NCBI RefSeq assembly: GCF_023630255.1 | Contig: NZ_JALPRS010000001.1 | Location: 1,736,001 to 1,800,000 of the forward strand | Origin: Pontibacter deserti | GTDB taxonomy: Bacteria > Bacteroidota > Bacteroidia > Cytophagales > Hymenobacteraceae | Length of the DNA: 64,000 nt | Direction: 5' to 3' | In this document: in pieces, positions 16,937 to 24,455 of the stretch | Layout of the letters: each line of letters starts with the position of its first letter | How positions within the stretch are numbered: the stretch's first letter is position 1 | Translations under genes and position numbers: made by a program | The notes under the pieces: model-generated | What the model was told of the DNA's origin: nothing | Database searches by the model: none | The model's input: only the letters and a program-made list of their open reading frames with translations

Positions 16937-17308
16937 ATGAAAATTAGCAGAGAAGAGGTTTTAAGTATAGAAGCCAAACTTATTGAGGCAATAAAATCAA
17001 GTGACATTAAGTTTTTGGATAGTATTCTATATGATGATCTGCTATTTATAGCACCCAACGGACAGGTGATTACGAAACAAATGGACCTGGATTCTCACCG
17101 GGCAGGTGAAATGTTGGTGGAACAACTCTTGCCAACTATTGAAGAAGTGAAAATTGTTGATGATACCGCCATTGTTATAGTTGTTTATGATACAAAGGGA
17201 ACAATGCTGGGCAACCCCATTGAGGGGCAGTTTCGCTATCTCAGGATCTGGAAACAGTTTAGTGACGGGTTAAAAGTAATCGGAGGTAGTTGCTTTAAGT
17301 TAACATAA
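16937..17308 (+). CDS. NTF2-like / DUF4440 family small protein (cassette 5)
   Basis: 123 aa, no signal peptide. The sequence has the shape of the SnoaL/NTF2-like alpha+beta barrel fold: an N-terminal helix (SREEVLSIEAKLIEAIKS), the stretch FLDSILYDDLLFIAPNGQV, then strands ending with FRYLRIWKQFSDGLKVIGG. DUF4440 proteins include isomerase-like and stress-linked members, so no reaction can be assigned. Unlike cassettes 1, 2 and 4 this gene does carry the frequent words AGTATA and TATAGT, so it could be an older or native gene. The right-hand border of the cassette is unclear. Confidence 0.75.
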   Translation: MKISREEVLSIEAKLIEAIKSSDIKFLDSILYDDLLFIAPNGQVITKQMDLDSHRAGEMLVEQLLPTIEEVKIVDDTAIVIVVYDTKGTMLGNPIEGQFRYLRIWKQFSDGLKVIGGSCFKLT

Positions 17309-17351
17309 CGCAGGTTTTCATAAATCTTATTAACCCCTTACCTACAACTCT

Positions 17352-17642
17352 ATGTTAGAAATAAGGCCCATTTGCGAGAACTGCGGCAAAGACTTACCAC
17401 CCGACAGCACAGAAGCTATGATCTGCACGTTTGAGTGTACGTTCTGCGCTGATTGCGTAAATAATGTACTGCATAACGTTTGCCCTAATTGTGGTGGCGG
17501 CCTCGAAAAGCGTCCGGTCCGTCCAGGAGTATTGCTAAAGAAGTACCCTGCTGAAACCGAGAAGTTGCTTAAAACTGTAAACCTTAAAAGTTTCGCTGTT
17601 TTACGTGATAAAAACAAACACATTGAACCCTCTGACAGGTAG
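17352..17642 (+). CDS. DUF1272 zinc-ribbon protein
   Basis: 96 aa. Two treble-clef-like cysteine sets are visible: ICENCGKDLP, ICTFECTFCADCVNNV and VCPNCGGGLEKRPVRP. This cysteine pattern is the DUF1272 family, which probably binds two zinc ions; function unknown. It follows the cassette region by 43 bases and is followed 37 bases later by the DinB-fold gene in the same direction. It may be outside the array. Confidence 0.85.
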   Translation: MLEIRPICENCGKDLPPDSTEAMICTFECTFCADCVNNVLHNVCPNCGGGLEKRPVRPGVLLKKYPAETEKLLKTVNLKSFAVLRDKNKHIEPSDR

Positions 17643-17679
17643 CATTACTTTCTAAAACTAAGATTACAGAACCTAAACT

Positions 17680-18216
17680 ATGGAAATTGAAAACCTTAAA
17701 TACCCGGTGGGCCGTTTTCAGAAGCCCGAGCAGATCTCAGGTGAAATGCTTGCCGGTTTTATTGCTGTAATTTCTGATTTTCCGGGTAAACTGCACAAGG
17801 AAGTACAGCACCTGAATGAGCAGCAACTGGATACCCCCTACCGCCCCGAAGGCTGGACTGTACGGCAAGTTGTAAACCATTGCGCCGATAGCCACATGAA
17901 TGCCTTGATCAGGCATAAACTGGCTCTGACCGAAGATAATCCAACTATAAAACCTTACCACGAAGACCTTTGGGCAGAACTTCCGGACACTAAAACAATG
18001 CCCATAGAACCGGCACTCCATATACTGGATGGTTTACATGCACGCTGGATTGCACTCCTAAAGGGGCTGTCGGAAACAGATTTAAACCGCACTTTTACAC
18101 ACCCTGAACACAACAAGGCCTTTACCCTGGATGAAAGTATAGGCTTATATGCCTGGCACTGCGACCATCACCTGGCACACATCACATCGCTGAAAGAAAG
18201 AAAAGGCTGGACCTGA
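17680..18216 (+). CDS. DinB-fold YfiT/BstA-like putative metal-dependent thiol transferase
   Basis: 178 aa. The starting block ENLKYPVGRFQKP is a hallmark of the YfiT group. Metal-binding histidines occur in VNHCADSHMNALIR and in WHCDHHLAHITSL, the classic three-His site of the DinB/YfiT four-helix bundle. Relatives transfer bacillithiol to electrophiles; whether this organism makes bacillithiol cannot be told here. Followed 24 bases later by the DUF1801 gene. Confidence 0.88.
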   Translation: MEIENLKYPVGRFQKPEQISGEMLAGFIAVISDFPGKLHKEVQHLNEQQLDTPYRPEGWTVRQVVNHCADSHMNALIRHKLALTEDNPTIKPYHEDLWAELPDTKTMPIEPALHILDGLHARWIALLKGLSETDLNRTFTHPEHNKAFTLDESIGLYAWHCDHHLAHITSLKERKGWT

Positions 18217-18240
18217 TACTACTTAACTGTATAACTTTTG

Positions 18241-18600
18241 ATGCACCAGATGAATATACAGAAACCTACCACATTTGAAGCTTATAGTGCTAACTTCCCG
18301 GAAGACATCAGCAAACGCCTGACGCAGTTAAGGGAAACTATAAAAGCTGCTGTGCCTGAGGCAGAAGAGATATTCAGCTACGGCATCCCCGGGTTTAAAG
18401 CCAACGGGAAAAAAGTTTGGTTTGCTGGTTATAAGCAGCACATCGGATTATACCCTATGTACGGCATGGAGGCACTGGAAGCAGAAATAGCTCCCTATAG
18501 AGGGAAGCGCACAAAAGATACGCTTCATTTCCCTCACAATAAGCCATTGCCATTAGACCTAATTGCTAAAATTGTAACGTATAAACTAACAAAACTATAA
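18241..18600 (+). CDS. DUF1801 family (YdhG/iron-chaperone-like) protein
   Basis: About 119 aa; either the ATG at 18241 or that at 18250 starts it (the TTG at 18238 is less likely). FEAYSANFPEDISKRLTQLR, EEIFSYGIPGFKANGKKVWF, AGYKQHIGLYPM and the C-terminal TLHFPHNKPLPLDLIAKIV are the conserved DUF1801 blocks. Members are small cytoplasmic proteins, one of which was described as an iron chaperone in Bacillus. Probably co-transcribed with the upstream YfiT-like gene. Confidence 0.85.
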   Translation: MHQMNIQKPTTFEAYSANFPEDISKRLTQLRETIKAAVPEAEEIFSYGIPGFKANGKKVWFAGYKQHIGLYPMYGMEALEAEIAPYRGKRTKDTLHFPHNKPLPLDLIAKIVTYKLTKL

Positions 18601-18716
18601 CAGGATATTGGCTGTAATTTAAAGTATAAAACGTGTGTTCTGGTACGTACGGTAAACTTTTGAAACAATTGGCTCGCTTTATGCTTACTACCTGTAAGCA
18701 TAAATAAAACTATAAA

Positions 18717-19259
18717 ATGAAAAGGCTTATTCTGTTATTTTTTGGTTTGGTATTGTCGTGGAGTGGCTTTGCGCAGAAGTATAATACGCTGGCTTATGAG
18801 CCCGGCAAAAAATTAACCTGGCAGGATTTTAAGGGAAGACCTAAACCAACCGACATACATAAAGGCGCTGAGATTACGGTAAGTATATTTTTAAATGTAA
18901 GAGAAACCAGTTTCTGGTCGGGCAGAGTAACTTACGATGCGTATGCTGTTGCCTTTAAAGATGAATCGTGGGTAAGGCCTGCCTACAGAGATGATTACTC
19001 TCTTAAACACGAGCAGTTGCACTTCGATATTGCTCACCTGTATGCCGAGACCCTGGAGATTAAATTAAACAGCCTCGACAGCAAAACCTCGAAAGACCAG
19101 GCCGAAGTAGAAAAGATCCTGAAAAACCACCTGGCTGAGATGCGTACATTCCAGGACCGTTACGACCGCGAAACCCATGGCGGTAACAACTATGCCAAGC
19201 AAAAGAAATGGGCCAATAAGATTGAGAAAGCCATTCGCATTCTTCACGCACCGGCTTAA
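18717..19259 (+). CDS. DUF922 predicted secreted zinc protease
   Basis: 180 aa with a signal peptide (KRLILLFFGLVLSWSGFAQ). The mature part begins YNTLAYEPGKKLTWQDFKGRP, the usual start of the family, and has an H-x3-H metal motif in LKHEQLHFDIAHLYAETLE. DUF922 proteins are predicted Zn-dependent peptidases of the envelope. The rest is a charged helical tail. Ends just before a strong terminator. Confidence 0.85.
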   Translation: MKRLILLFFGLVLSWSGFAQKYNTLAYEPGKKLTWQDFKGRPKPTDIHKGAEITVSIFLNVRETSFWSGRVTYDAYAVAFKDESWVRPAYRDDYSLKHEQLHFDIAHLYAETLEIKLNSLDSKTSKDQAEVEKILKNHLAEMRTFQDRYDRETHGGNNYAKQKKWANKIEKAIRILHAPA

Positions 19260-19285
19260 GCAATACATCACTTATACTTCAAACT

Positions 19286-19327
19286 AAAAAGCAGCCTTTC
19301 TGGTAACGGAAAGGCTGCTTTATTTTT
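19286..19327 (+). terminator. Rho-independent terminator
   Basis: AAAAAGCAGCCTTTC pairs with GAAAGGCTGCTTT and is followed by ATTTTT, directly after the DUF922 gene. Confidence 0.88.
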
Positions 19328-19440
19328 ACATGATGCTCAATTACAGCATTGCTAAAATATAATACATTTTATATTTTTATTGTATGTGCTTCAGCTCCAA
19401 ACTGTAGCAGCAATCTCTTACTTGAACCTAACCTTTATTT

Positions 19441-19986
19441 ATGAGAAACTATTATAAACTATTTATTGCAGCCCTGCTATTAATGGGTGGTTACAGCTTT
19501 ACAACCGACTACTTTAGTGATGAGAAAAAGCAACATCTGGAGGAAGATATAGCTGCCTACGAAAAACTTGTTGCTTCCCCTACTGAGGCAGTTGCCCTGC
19601 TTGATTCTGTTTACACAGAGAGAACGATCAAAATTATGGGTGCACCCATCAAAACCTACGAAACAACCTACTTCTTTGAAGCTAATGGTCAGAAATATAC
19701 AGGCCTTTATAACCCAACAGAACCGCCTACCATACCTGTTATACCTATACAGTACCTGGCCGAGGACCCAAGTATAAATTCTGCTGATGCGAAAAAGCAA
19801 CTGGCTTCACTCCATGAAGAAAGCACATCAAATCTCTCGTTATACCTCGGTTTGGGGTTGTTCCTATTCGGCGGAATATCAGCCTACTCAAATATTAGTG
19901 CTATCCGAAAAAGACGAAGAGATAAAGAGATGGCACTACAACAAGAGCTTGAAGAATTTAACAGAAGCAGAGGGGTTGTACAGTAA
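19441..19986 (+). CDS. Small membrane protein of unknown function
   Basis: 181 aa, not recognised. An N-terminal hydrophobic segment (YKLFIAALLLMGGYSFT) and a C-terminal one (LSLYLGLGLFLFGGISAY) enclose an extracytoplasmic region of about 110 residues; a highly charged tail (RKRRRDKEMALQQELEEF) follows. The middle (YETTYFFEANGQKYTGLYNP) reads like a beta-rich DUF3592-type domain, but this is a guess. Monocistronic, ended by the shared terminator at 20037. Confidence 0.75.
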   Translation: MRNYYKLFIAALLLMGGYSFTTDYFSDEKKQHLEEDIAAYEKLVASPTEAVALLDSVYTERTIKIMGAPIKTYETTYFFEANGQKYTGLYNPTEPPTIPVIPIQYLAEDPSINSADAKKQLASLHEESTSNLSLYLGLGLFLFGGISAYSNISAIRKRRRDKEMALQQELEEFNRSRGVVQ

Positions 19987-20036
19987 GGTCTTCTGCAGTT
20001 TGGCAGCCTCACAAGTATAATTTTTACCTGTAAAAC

Positions 20037-20070
20037 AAAAAAGCCTCTCCGTTTACGGAGAGGCTTTTTT
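20037..20070. terminator. Bidirectional terminator
   Basis: AAAAAGCCTCTCCG and CGGAGAGGCTTTTTT form a 14-bp stem with loop TTTA, between the convergent genes ending at 19986 and 20092. Confidence 0.92.
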
Positions 20071-20091
20071 ATACTTTATACTTTACTGCAG

Positions 20092-21807
20092 TTATACCAG
20101 TATTCTTACCGGGTTCTCCAGCAGGTTCTTAAACGTTTGCAGGAAGGCTGAACCTACGGCTCCATCCACAACGCGGTGGTCACAAGACAACGTAACTTTC
20201 ATAACATTACCGATCTGGATGTTACCGTTACGCACTACAGGCGTCTGCTTGATTCCACCAACTGCCATGATGCAGGCATCCGGCGGGTTGATGATAGCTG
20301 TAAATTCTTCGATGCCAAACATGCCCAGGTTAGAGATGGTAAACGTGTTACCTTCCCAGTCTGATGGCTGTAATTTTTTGCTCTTTGCTCTGCCACCCAG
20401 GTCTTTAACCTCAGCAGCTATAGTTGACAGCGACTTATAGTCGGCGTTGCGCACAACCGGTACCAACAGGCCTTCTTCTACTGCTACAGCTACACCAATA
20501 TTAATGTGCTTGTTATAACGGATCTTATCGCCTAACCACGACGAGTTAACTGCAGGGTGCTGACGTAATGCCGCAGCTGCCGCTTTAATTACTAAGTCGT
20601 TAAACGATACTTTAACCGGAGATACTTCATTTATACTTGCACGCGCTTCAATTGCCTTGTCCATGTCAATTTCCATGGTCAGGTAGAAGTGTGGAGCAGT
20701 AAACTTGCTTTCGGCCAGACGGCGTGCAATTACCTTACGCATCTGCGATACGGCAACTTCTTCGTAAGCCTCGCCTGGCGCACCAGGTATAGCTGCAGGA
20801 GCAGCCTGTGGAGCAGCAACCTGAGGAGCAGCCGCCGGTTGAGGCGCAACAGCACCTGGTGTAAAGCTTTCGATATCGCGAAGTACGATACGGCCACCTT
20901 CGCCGGTTCCTTTAACCTGCGTCAGGTTTATGCCTTTCTCTTTAGCCAGTTTCTTAGCCAGTGGAGATGCTTTGATACGACCGTTTGTTTCGGCTGGAGC
21001 ACTTGTAACAGCTGCACCTGTAGCAGGGACCTTGGTTTCCTCTACCTTACCAGACGTTACAGCACCAGTACTTGCCGCAATAGCTGCATCAGTCTGCGCA
21101 TTTTCCTGGCGCTCCTGTGTATCAGCAGTACCCTTGTTATCAGATGCACCACCCTCTAACAAAGCTTTATAGTCAGCACCTTCTTCACCTATGATCGCAA
21201 TAACTGCATCTACAGCTACTGAATCGCCGGCATTAACGCCAGTGTATAGTAGAGTACCATCTTCGTAAGATTCAAGCTCCATGGTAGCCTTATCGGTTTC
21301 CACTTCTGCCAGAATATCACCTGATTTTACTTTATCGCCAACTTTTTTCAGCCAGCTAACCAACACGCCTTCTGTCATGGTATCGCTCATCTTCGGCATT
21401 CTGATAACAGATGCTTTAATGTTGCTGGTATCAACAGCTGTTTTAGCGGCAGGAGCTTCTGCTTTGGCAGGGGCAGGTTTTACTTCTTCTTTTTTCTCTT
21501 CAGTTTTAGGAGCTTCGGCTGGCTTAGCACTTCCGCCTGCCTCGTTCAGCAATGCAGAAATATCTTCGCCTTCTTTACCAATAATAGCTATAACAGCATC
21601 AATAGGTACAGCTTCGCCTTTTTTAGGGCCAATGTAAAGCAGTGTGCCATCGTTATACGACTCCAGTTCCATGGTAGCCTTGTCGGTTTCCACTTCTGCC
21701 AGCACGTCGCCGGAACTCACCTTATCCCCTACATTTACTAGCCAAGATGCAATAACCCCTTCGGTCATTGTGTCACTCATCTTTGGCATTCTTATCACTT
21801 CAGCCAT
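20092..21807 (-). CDS. pdhC: Pyruvate dehydrogenase E2 (dihydrolipoamide acetyltransferase) with two lipoyl domains
   Basis: 571 aa. Two N-terminal lipoyl domains, each with the lipoylation motif ETDKATMELES (about residues 1-80 and 135-210), are joined by Ala/Pro/Glu/Lys-rich flexible linkers. A peripheral subunit-binding domain (KASPLAKKLAKEKGINL) follows, then the catalytic domain with LSCDHRVVDGAVG containing the active-site His. E2 passes acetyl groups from E1 to CoA in the cytoplasm. The two lipoyl domains are closely similar at DNA level, an obvious internal repeat. E1 and E3 genes are not adjacent. Preceded by the best promoter in the window. Confidence 0.93.
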   Translation of the reverse strand: MAEVIRMPKMSDTMTEGVIASWLVNVGDKVSSGDVLAEVETDKATMELESYNDGTLLYIGPKKGEAVPIDAVIAIIGKEGEDISALLNEAGGSAKPAEAPKTEEKKEEVKPAPAKAEAPAAKTAVDTSNIKASVIRMPKMSDTMTEGVLVSWLKKVGDKVKSGDILAEVETDKATMELESYEDGTLLYTGVNAGDSVAVDAVIAIIGEEGADYKALLEGGASDNKGTADTQERQENAQTDAAIAASTGAVTSGKVEETKVPATGAAVTSAPAETNGRIKASPLAKKLAKEKGINLTQVKGTGEGGRIVLRDIESFTPGAVAPQPAAAPQVAAPQAAPAAIPGAPGEAYEEVAVSQMRKVIARRLAESKFTAPHFYLTMEIDMDKAIEARASINEVSPVKVSFNDLVIKAAAAALRQHPAVNSSWLGDKIRYNKHINIGVAVAVEEGLLVPVVRNADYKSLSTIAAEVKDLGGRAKSKKLQPSDWEGNTFTISNLGMFGIEEFTAIINPPDACIMAVGGIKQTPVVRNGNIQIGNVMKVTLSCDHRVVDGAVGSAFLQTFKNLLENPVRILV

Positions 21808-21855
21808 ATATCTCGTATTGTTTTATCGCCCGGTCAGGGCTCCTTATAATCCGCC

Positions 21856-21886
21856 CAAAATTAGATTTAAAAATATTTTATTCAAA
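21856..21886 (-). promoter_or_regulatory. Bacteroidota-type promoter of the E2 gene
   Basis: On the minus strand: TTTG (21886-21883), a spacer of exactly 19 bases, then TAATTTTG (21863-21856). This matches the TTTG-N19-TAnnTTTG consensus of the Bacteroidota primary sigma factor and gives a leader of about 40 bases before the ATG at 21807. Confidence 0.75.
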
Positions 21887-21891
21887 CTATA

Positions 21892-22557
21892 CTACCTAAT
21901 TTGTTCGTGAGGATTATGTGCAGCCAGGTCAGGTAATTTTGTAACATGCAAATGTTGCAGATCGCAATACCGTTTTACCGTGAACATATTACCGGTATAA
22001 TCGAGCTGGTACAGGCACAGGTTCTGGTGTTCGAACTGGTCCATACAACGAAGGGGGTAGTGCAGCAACTGGCATAACAAAATACGCATGGCGCGCCCGT
22101 GCATACAGATAAGTATAGTTTCTTCTTCAGGCCGGCTAAGTATAGTTTCGATCACAGTTACCTGTCGGGCCGCTACCAGTTCAGGGCTCTCGCCACCTTC
22201 TATACAAACACCTGTTTCGCCATTGCACCAGGTTTGCAGCAGGTTGTGGTAGTAGGCATCTTCTTCGGGTGTAATGCGGGTACCTTCGCGGGTTCCCCAG
22301 TTTATCTCGTTCAACCCGGCGTGGGTTTCGTGGGGTAAGCCAAGTTCTAAAAAGCCCTGGACCGATTGTATGCTACGCTGTAATGTGGAAGTATAAACCT
22401 TATCAAAAGGAATGTGTTTATAGTGATCGAAGAACAGGTTTGCCTGCCTGCGGCCTTCATCGTTCAGATGTGCATCTACTCCACTGCCCTGCACTATGCC
22501 CTGCACGTTGTAATCGGTTTGCCCGTGGCGGATAAGGTATACTTTCTTAATACTCAA
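21892..22557 (-). CDS. Histidine phosphatase family protein (phosphoglycerate-mutase-like)
   Basis: About 221 aa from a TTG at 22557 (LSIKKVYLIRHGQTDYN), which is preceded by the purine-rich AGAAGAA. An open reading to 22812 exists but would overlap the divergent thioesterase gene, so it is rejected; an ATG at 22608 is the alternative start. The phosphohistidine motif is YLIRHGQTDYNVQG, the second His lies in ILICMHGRAMR, and STLQRSIQSVQ is the conserved Arg segment. The family includes cofactor-dependent mutases and phosphatases such as PhoE/CobC; specificity cannot be told. Confidence 0.85.
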   Translation of the reverse strand: MSIKKVYLIRHGQTDYNVQGIVQGSGVDAHLNDEGRRQANLFFDHYKHIPFDKVYTSTLQRSIQSVQGFLELGLPHETHAGLNEINWGTREGTRITPEEDAYYHNLLQTWCNGETGVCIEGGESPELVAARQVTVIETILSRPEEETILICMHGRAMRILLCQLLHYPLRCMDQFEHQNLCLYQLDYTGNMFTVKRYCDLQHLHVTKLPDLAAHNPHEQIR

Positions 22558-22573
22558 AATTCTTCTACTTTTG
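22543..22573 (+). promoter_or_regulatory. Promoter of the thioesterase / menaquinone genes
   Basis: TTTC (22543-22546), 19-base spacer, TACTTTTG (22566-22573): a near-perfect TTTG-N19-TAnnTTTG promoter about 44 bases before the ATG at 22617. It overlaps the translation start region of the divergent phosphatase gene. Confidence 0.6.
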
Positions 22574-22616
22574 CTTTTTAGGACCTTGTAAAACGCGAAA
22601 ATAGCCATCGCAGCCC

Positions 22617-23036
22617 ATGGATAAAAATATAAATACGTTAGAGCGCGTAAAGGAGTGGAATAAAAATACCATGGTAGAGCACCTGGGCATTGAAGTAACC
22701 GAAGTTGGCGAAGGCTATTTAGCTGGCAAAATGCCAGTCGATTTCCGTACGCACCAGCCCATGGGCCTGCTGCATGGCGGTGCATCGGTGGTGCTGGCCG
22801 AAACACTGGCAAGTATAGGCGCTGCCCTGCAGGTTGATTTATCTAAGAAAGCTTGCGTGGGTTTGGAGATCAATGCAAACCATATACGGGGCGTGAAAGA
22901 AGGCTGGGTGTTTGGCAAGGCAACCGTTTTGCACAATGGCCGCAGCACGCAGGTATGGGAAACTAAAATTACAAACGAAGCCGGCGACCTGGTGTGCATC
23001 AGCCGTATGACAGTAGCCGTTATTGACAGAAAGTAA
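22617..23036 (+). CDS. menI: Hotdog-fold thioesterase, probable DHNA-CoA thioesterase
   Basis: 139 aa. The PaaI/MenI-type hotdog signature is MGLLHGGASVVLAETLASIG, with the catalytic acid presumably the Glu of LAETLAS; GLEINANHIRGVKEG and VCISRMTVAV are also family-typical. In menaquinone synthesis the enzyme releases 1,4-dihydroxy-2-naphthoate from its CoA ester. The assignment rests on its position at the head of the menF-menD-menE run; from sequence alone it could be any PaaI-type thioesterase. Confidence 0.8.
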   Translation: MDKNINTLERVKEWNKNTMVEHLGIEVTEVGEGYLAGKMPVDFRTHQPMGLLHGGASVVLAETLASIGAALQVDLSKKACVGLEINANHIRGVKEGWVFGKATVLHNGRSTQVWETKITNEAGDLVCISRMTVAVIDRK

Positions 23037-23122
23037 GTTTGTTTTAATAATCTTATAATTTATCCGGTTATCTGCTTTAGTTTTTACTGATGATTGATAA
23101 CTGTTAACTGATAACTGAATTA

Positions 23123-24301
23123 ATGGGTGCAGATACCCCTATTTATACTTTAGAGAACATATTTTATGCAGCCATCGCACAGCAAAAGGCGGTGGCTGTA
23201 TGGCGCTTACCGCTTGAGCAGCAGGTGCAGCTCTGTGTATCGTTACAGCAGAACTACATTAACGGTCAGCCCAATCTGGAAAACAGTTCTCCCGGTTTCC
23301 TTTTCAGTCCGTTTATACCTGGCGAAGAGCAGCCTACTGTTTTTATAAAGGCAGATTTAACTTATACTTCTGAAACCGGCCGATTGCAGTATTCTCGTGA
23401 TGTTGACAGATCTCAGCAACAGGAATTTTCAGATGTTTTAGCTATATCTCAAAATTATAATTGGCACCTGAACGAGGTACAGCAACACGCTGAACAGACT
23501 GAATCAGGTTTTAAATACGCTGTAACAGAAGCAGTGCGAAGTATAAACAAGGGTGCAATGGAGAAAGTGGTGTTATCGCGTACCGCTTCCCGCAAACTGC
23601 CTGCCAGTTTTGATTTAGTTACAGCATTTAATGCCATGCTGGATGCCTATCCAAAAGCTTTTGTATCATTGGTTTCGGTTCCCGGAGTAGGTACCTGGCT
23701 GGGTGCTTCGCCGGAGATATTGGTAAGTATAGATCAGCAGCAGATCTTCAGAACAGTAGCTTTAGCCGGAACACAACCTGCTATAGATGGAGAATCAGTT
23801 GGCAATGCCATCTGGCGGCAAAAAGAGATTGAAGAGCAGGGCATGGTGGAACGTTATATTCTGAGCTGTTTTAAAAGACTGCGCCTGCGCGAGTACTCCG
23901 AAGTTGGCCCCCGTACTATAGTTGCCGGTAACCTGATGCACCTGCGTACTGATTTCAGCGTGGACATGAAAGAAGTGGATTTCCCGACATTAGGTACGGA
24001 TATGCTGCAACTACTCCACCCTACGTCAGCGGTCTGTGGTTTGCCAAAAGAGCCCGCACTTAATTTTATACTTGCTCACGAAGGTTATAACAGAAGTTAT
24101 TACAGTGGCTACCTTGGTCCGGTAAATAGCTCTGCCGGCACCCATCTATACGTAAACCTGCGCTGCATGCAGTTGTTAAAAGACCAGGTCATTCTTTACG
24201 CCGGCGCCGGTATTACAGCCGAATCAGATGCCGAAAAAGAATGGCAGGAGACCCAGCACAAAATGCAGACGATGGGTAAAATCCTTTCGGATTTTAATTA
24301 A
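23123..24301 (+). CDS. menF: Isochorismate synthase
   Basis: 392 aa. The chorismate-binding domain occupies the C-terminal 260 residues: KYAVTEAVRSINKGAMEKVV, FVSLVSVPGVGTWLGASPEI, VALAGTQ, LHPTSAVCGLPKEPAL, and the final VILYAGAGITAESDAEKEW. These carry the Mg and chorismate ligands of the MST family. It converts chorismate to isochorismate for menaquinone; a siderophore role is unlikely given menD next door. Follows the thioesterase by 86 bases. Confidence 0.9.
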   Translation: MGADTPIYTLENIFYAAIAQQKAVAVWRLPLEQQVQLCVSLQQNYINGQPNLENSSPGFLFSPFIPGEEQPTVFIKADLTYTSETGRLQYSRDVDRSQQQEFSDVLAISQNYNWHLNEVQQHAEQTESGFKYAVTEAVRSINKGAMEKVVLSRTASRKLPASFDLVTAFNAMLDAYPKAFVSLVSVPGVGTWLGASPEILVSIDQQQIFRTVALAGTQPAIDGESVGNAIWRQKEIEEQGMVERYILSCFKRLRLREYSEVGPRTIVAGNLMHLRTDFSVDMKEVDFPTLGTDMLQLLHPTSAVCGLPKEPALNFILAHEGYNRSYYSGYLGPVNSSAGTHLYVNLRCMQLLKDQVILYAGAGITAESDAEKEWQETQHKMQTMGKILSDFN

Positions 24302-24452
24302 TTTGAAGATGCTGAGATTTGAAAGTTTGAAGATGAACCTATAGTTGCAAATTTCCAATAATTTCAAATTTCTATCTTTATCAAAACTATTAGTCCGTAG
24401 AGCTGAAGAAATAAATTTTCACATCTTCAAATCTCCAAATTTTCAAATCCAC
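24302..24452. repeat. AT-rich imperfect inverted repeat between menF and menD
   Basis: TTTGAAGATG-containing repeats (24302-24333) face the inverted CATCTTCAAATCTCC (24422-24436), with about 90 bases between. Low-complexity text built from TTTGAA and TTCAAA words. It may fold in the transcript; no protein is encoded. Confidence 0.5.
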
Positions 24453-24455
24453 AAA

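Larger units (their letters stand above)
13811..17309 (+). mobile_element. CALIN: integron-type gene-cassette array without integrase
   Basis: Five consecutive plus-strand ORF units are separated by short hairpin-forming sites bounded by RYYYAAC and GTTRRRY-like cores. The first core of a cassette is the reverse complement of the last core of the same cassette, as expected if each came from a circular intermediate: GTTGGGCAA (13811) with TTGCCCAAC (ends 14855); GTTAGAC (14907) with GTCTAAC (15541); GTTACTTGC (15587) with GCAAGTAAC (ends 16120); GTTGGCAGC (16160) with GCCACCAAC (ends 16862, 7 of 9). The fifth cassette's right end is uncertain. Stop codons of cassettes 1 and 2 lie within 10 bases of the next site. 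No tyrosine integrase is present in the window. Confidence 0.75.

Noticed and set aside
17303..17360. Possible fifth attC site after the DUF4440-type gene
   Set aside because: ACATAAC matches the expected GAATAAC only partly, no convincing stem is present, and the possible right core falls in the next gene's start.
21892..22812. Phosphatase reading extended to 22812
   Set aside because: Would overlap the divergent thioesterase gene by 200 bases; family N-terminus begins near 22557.
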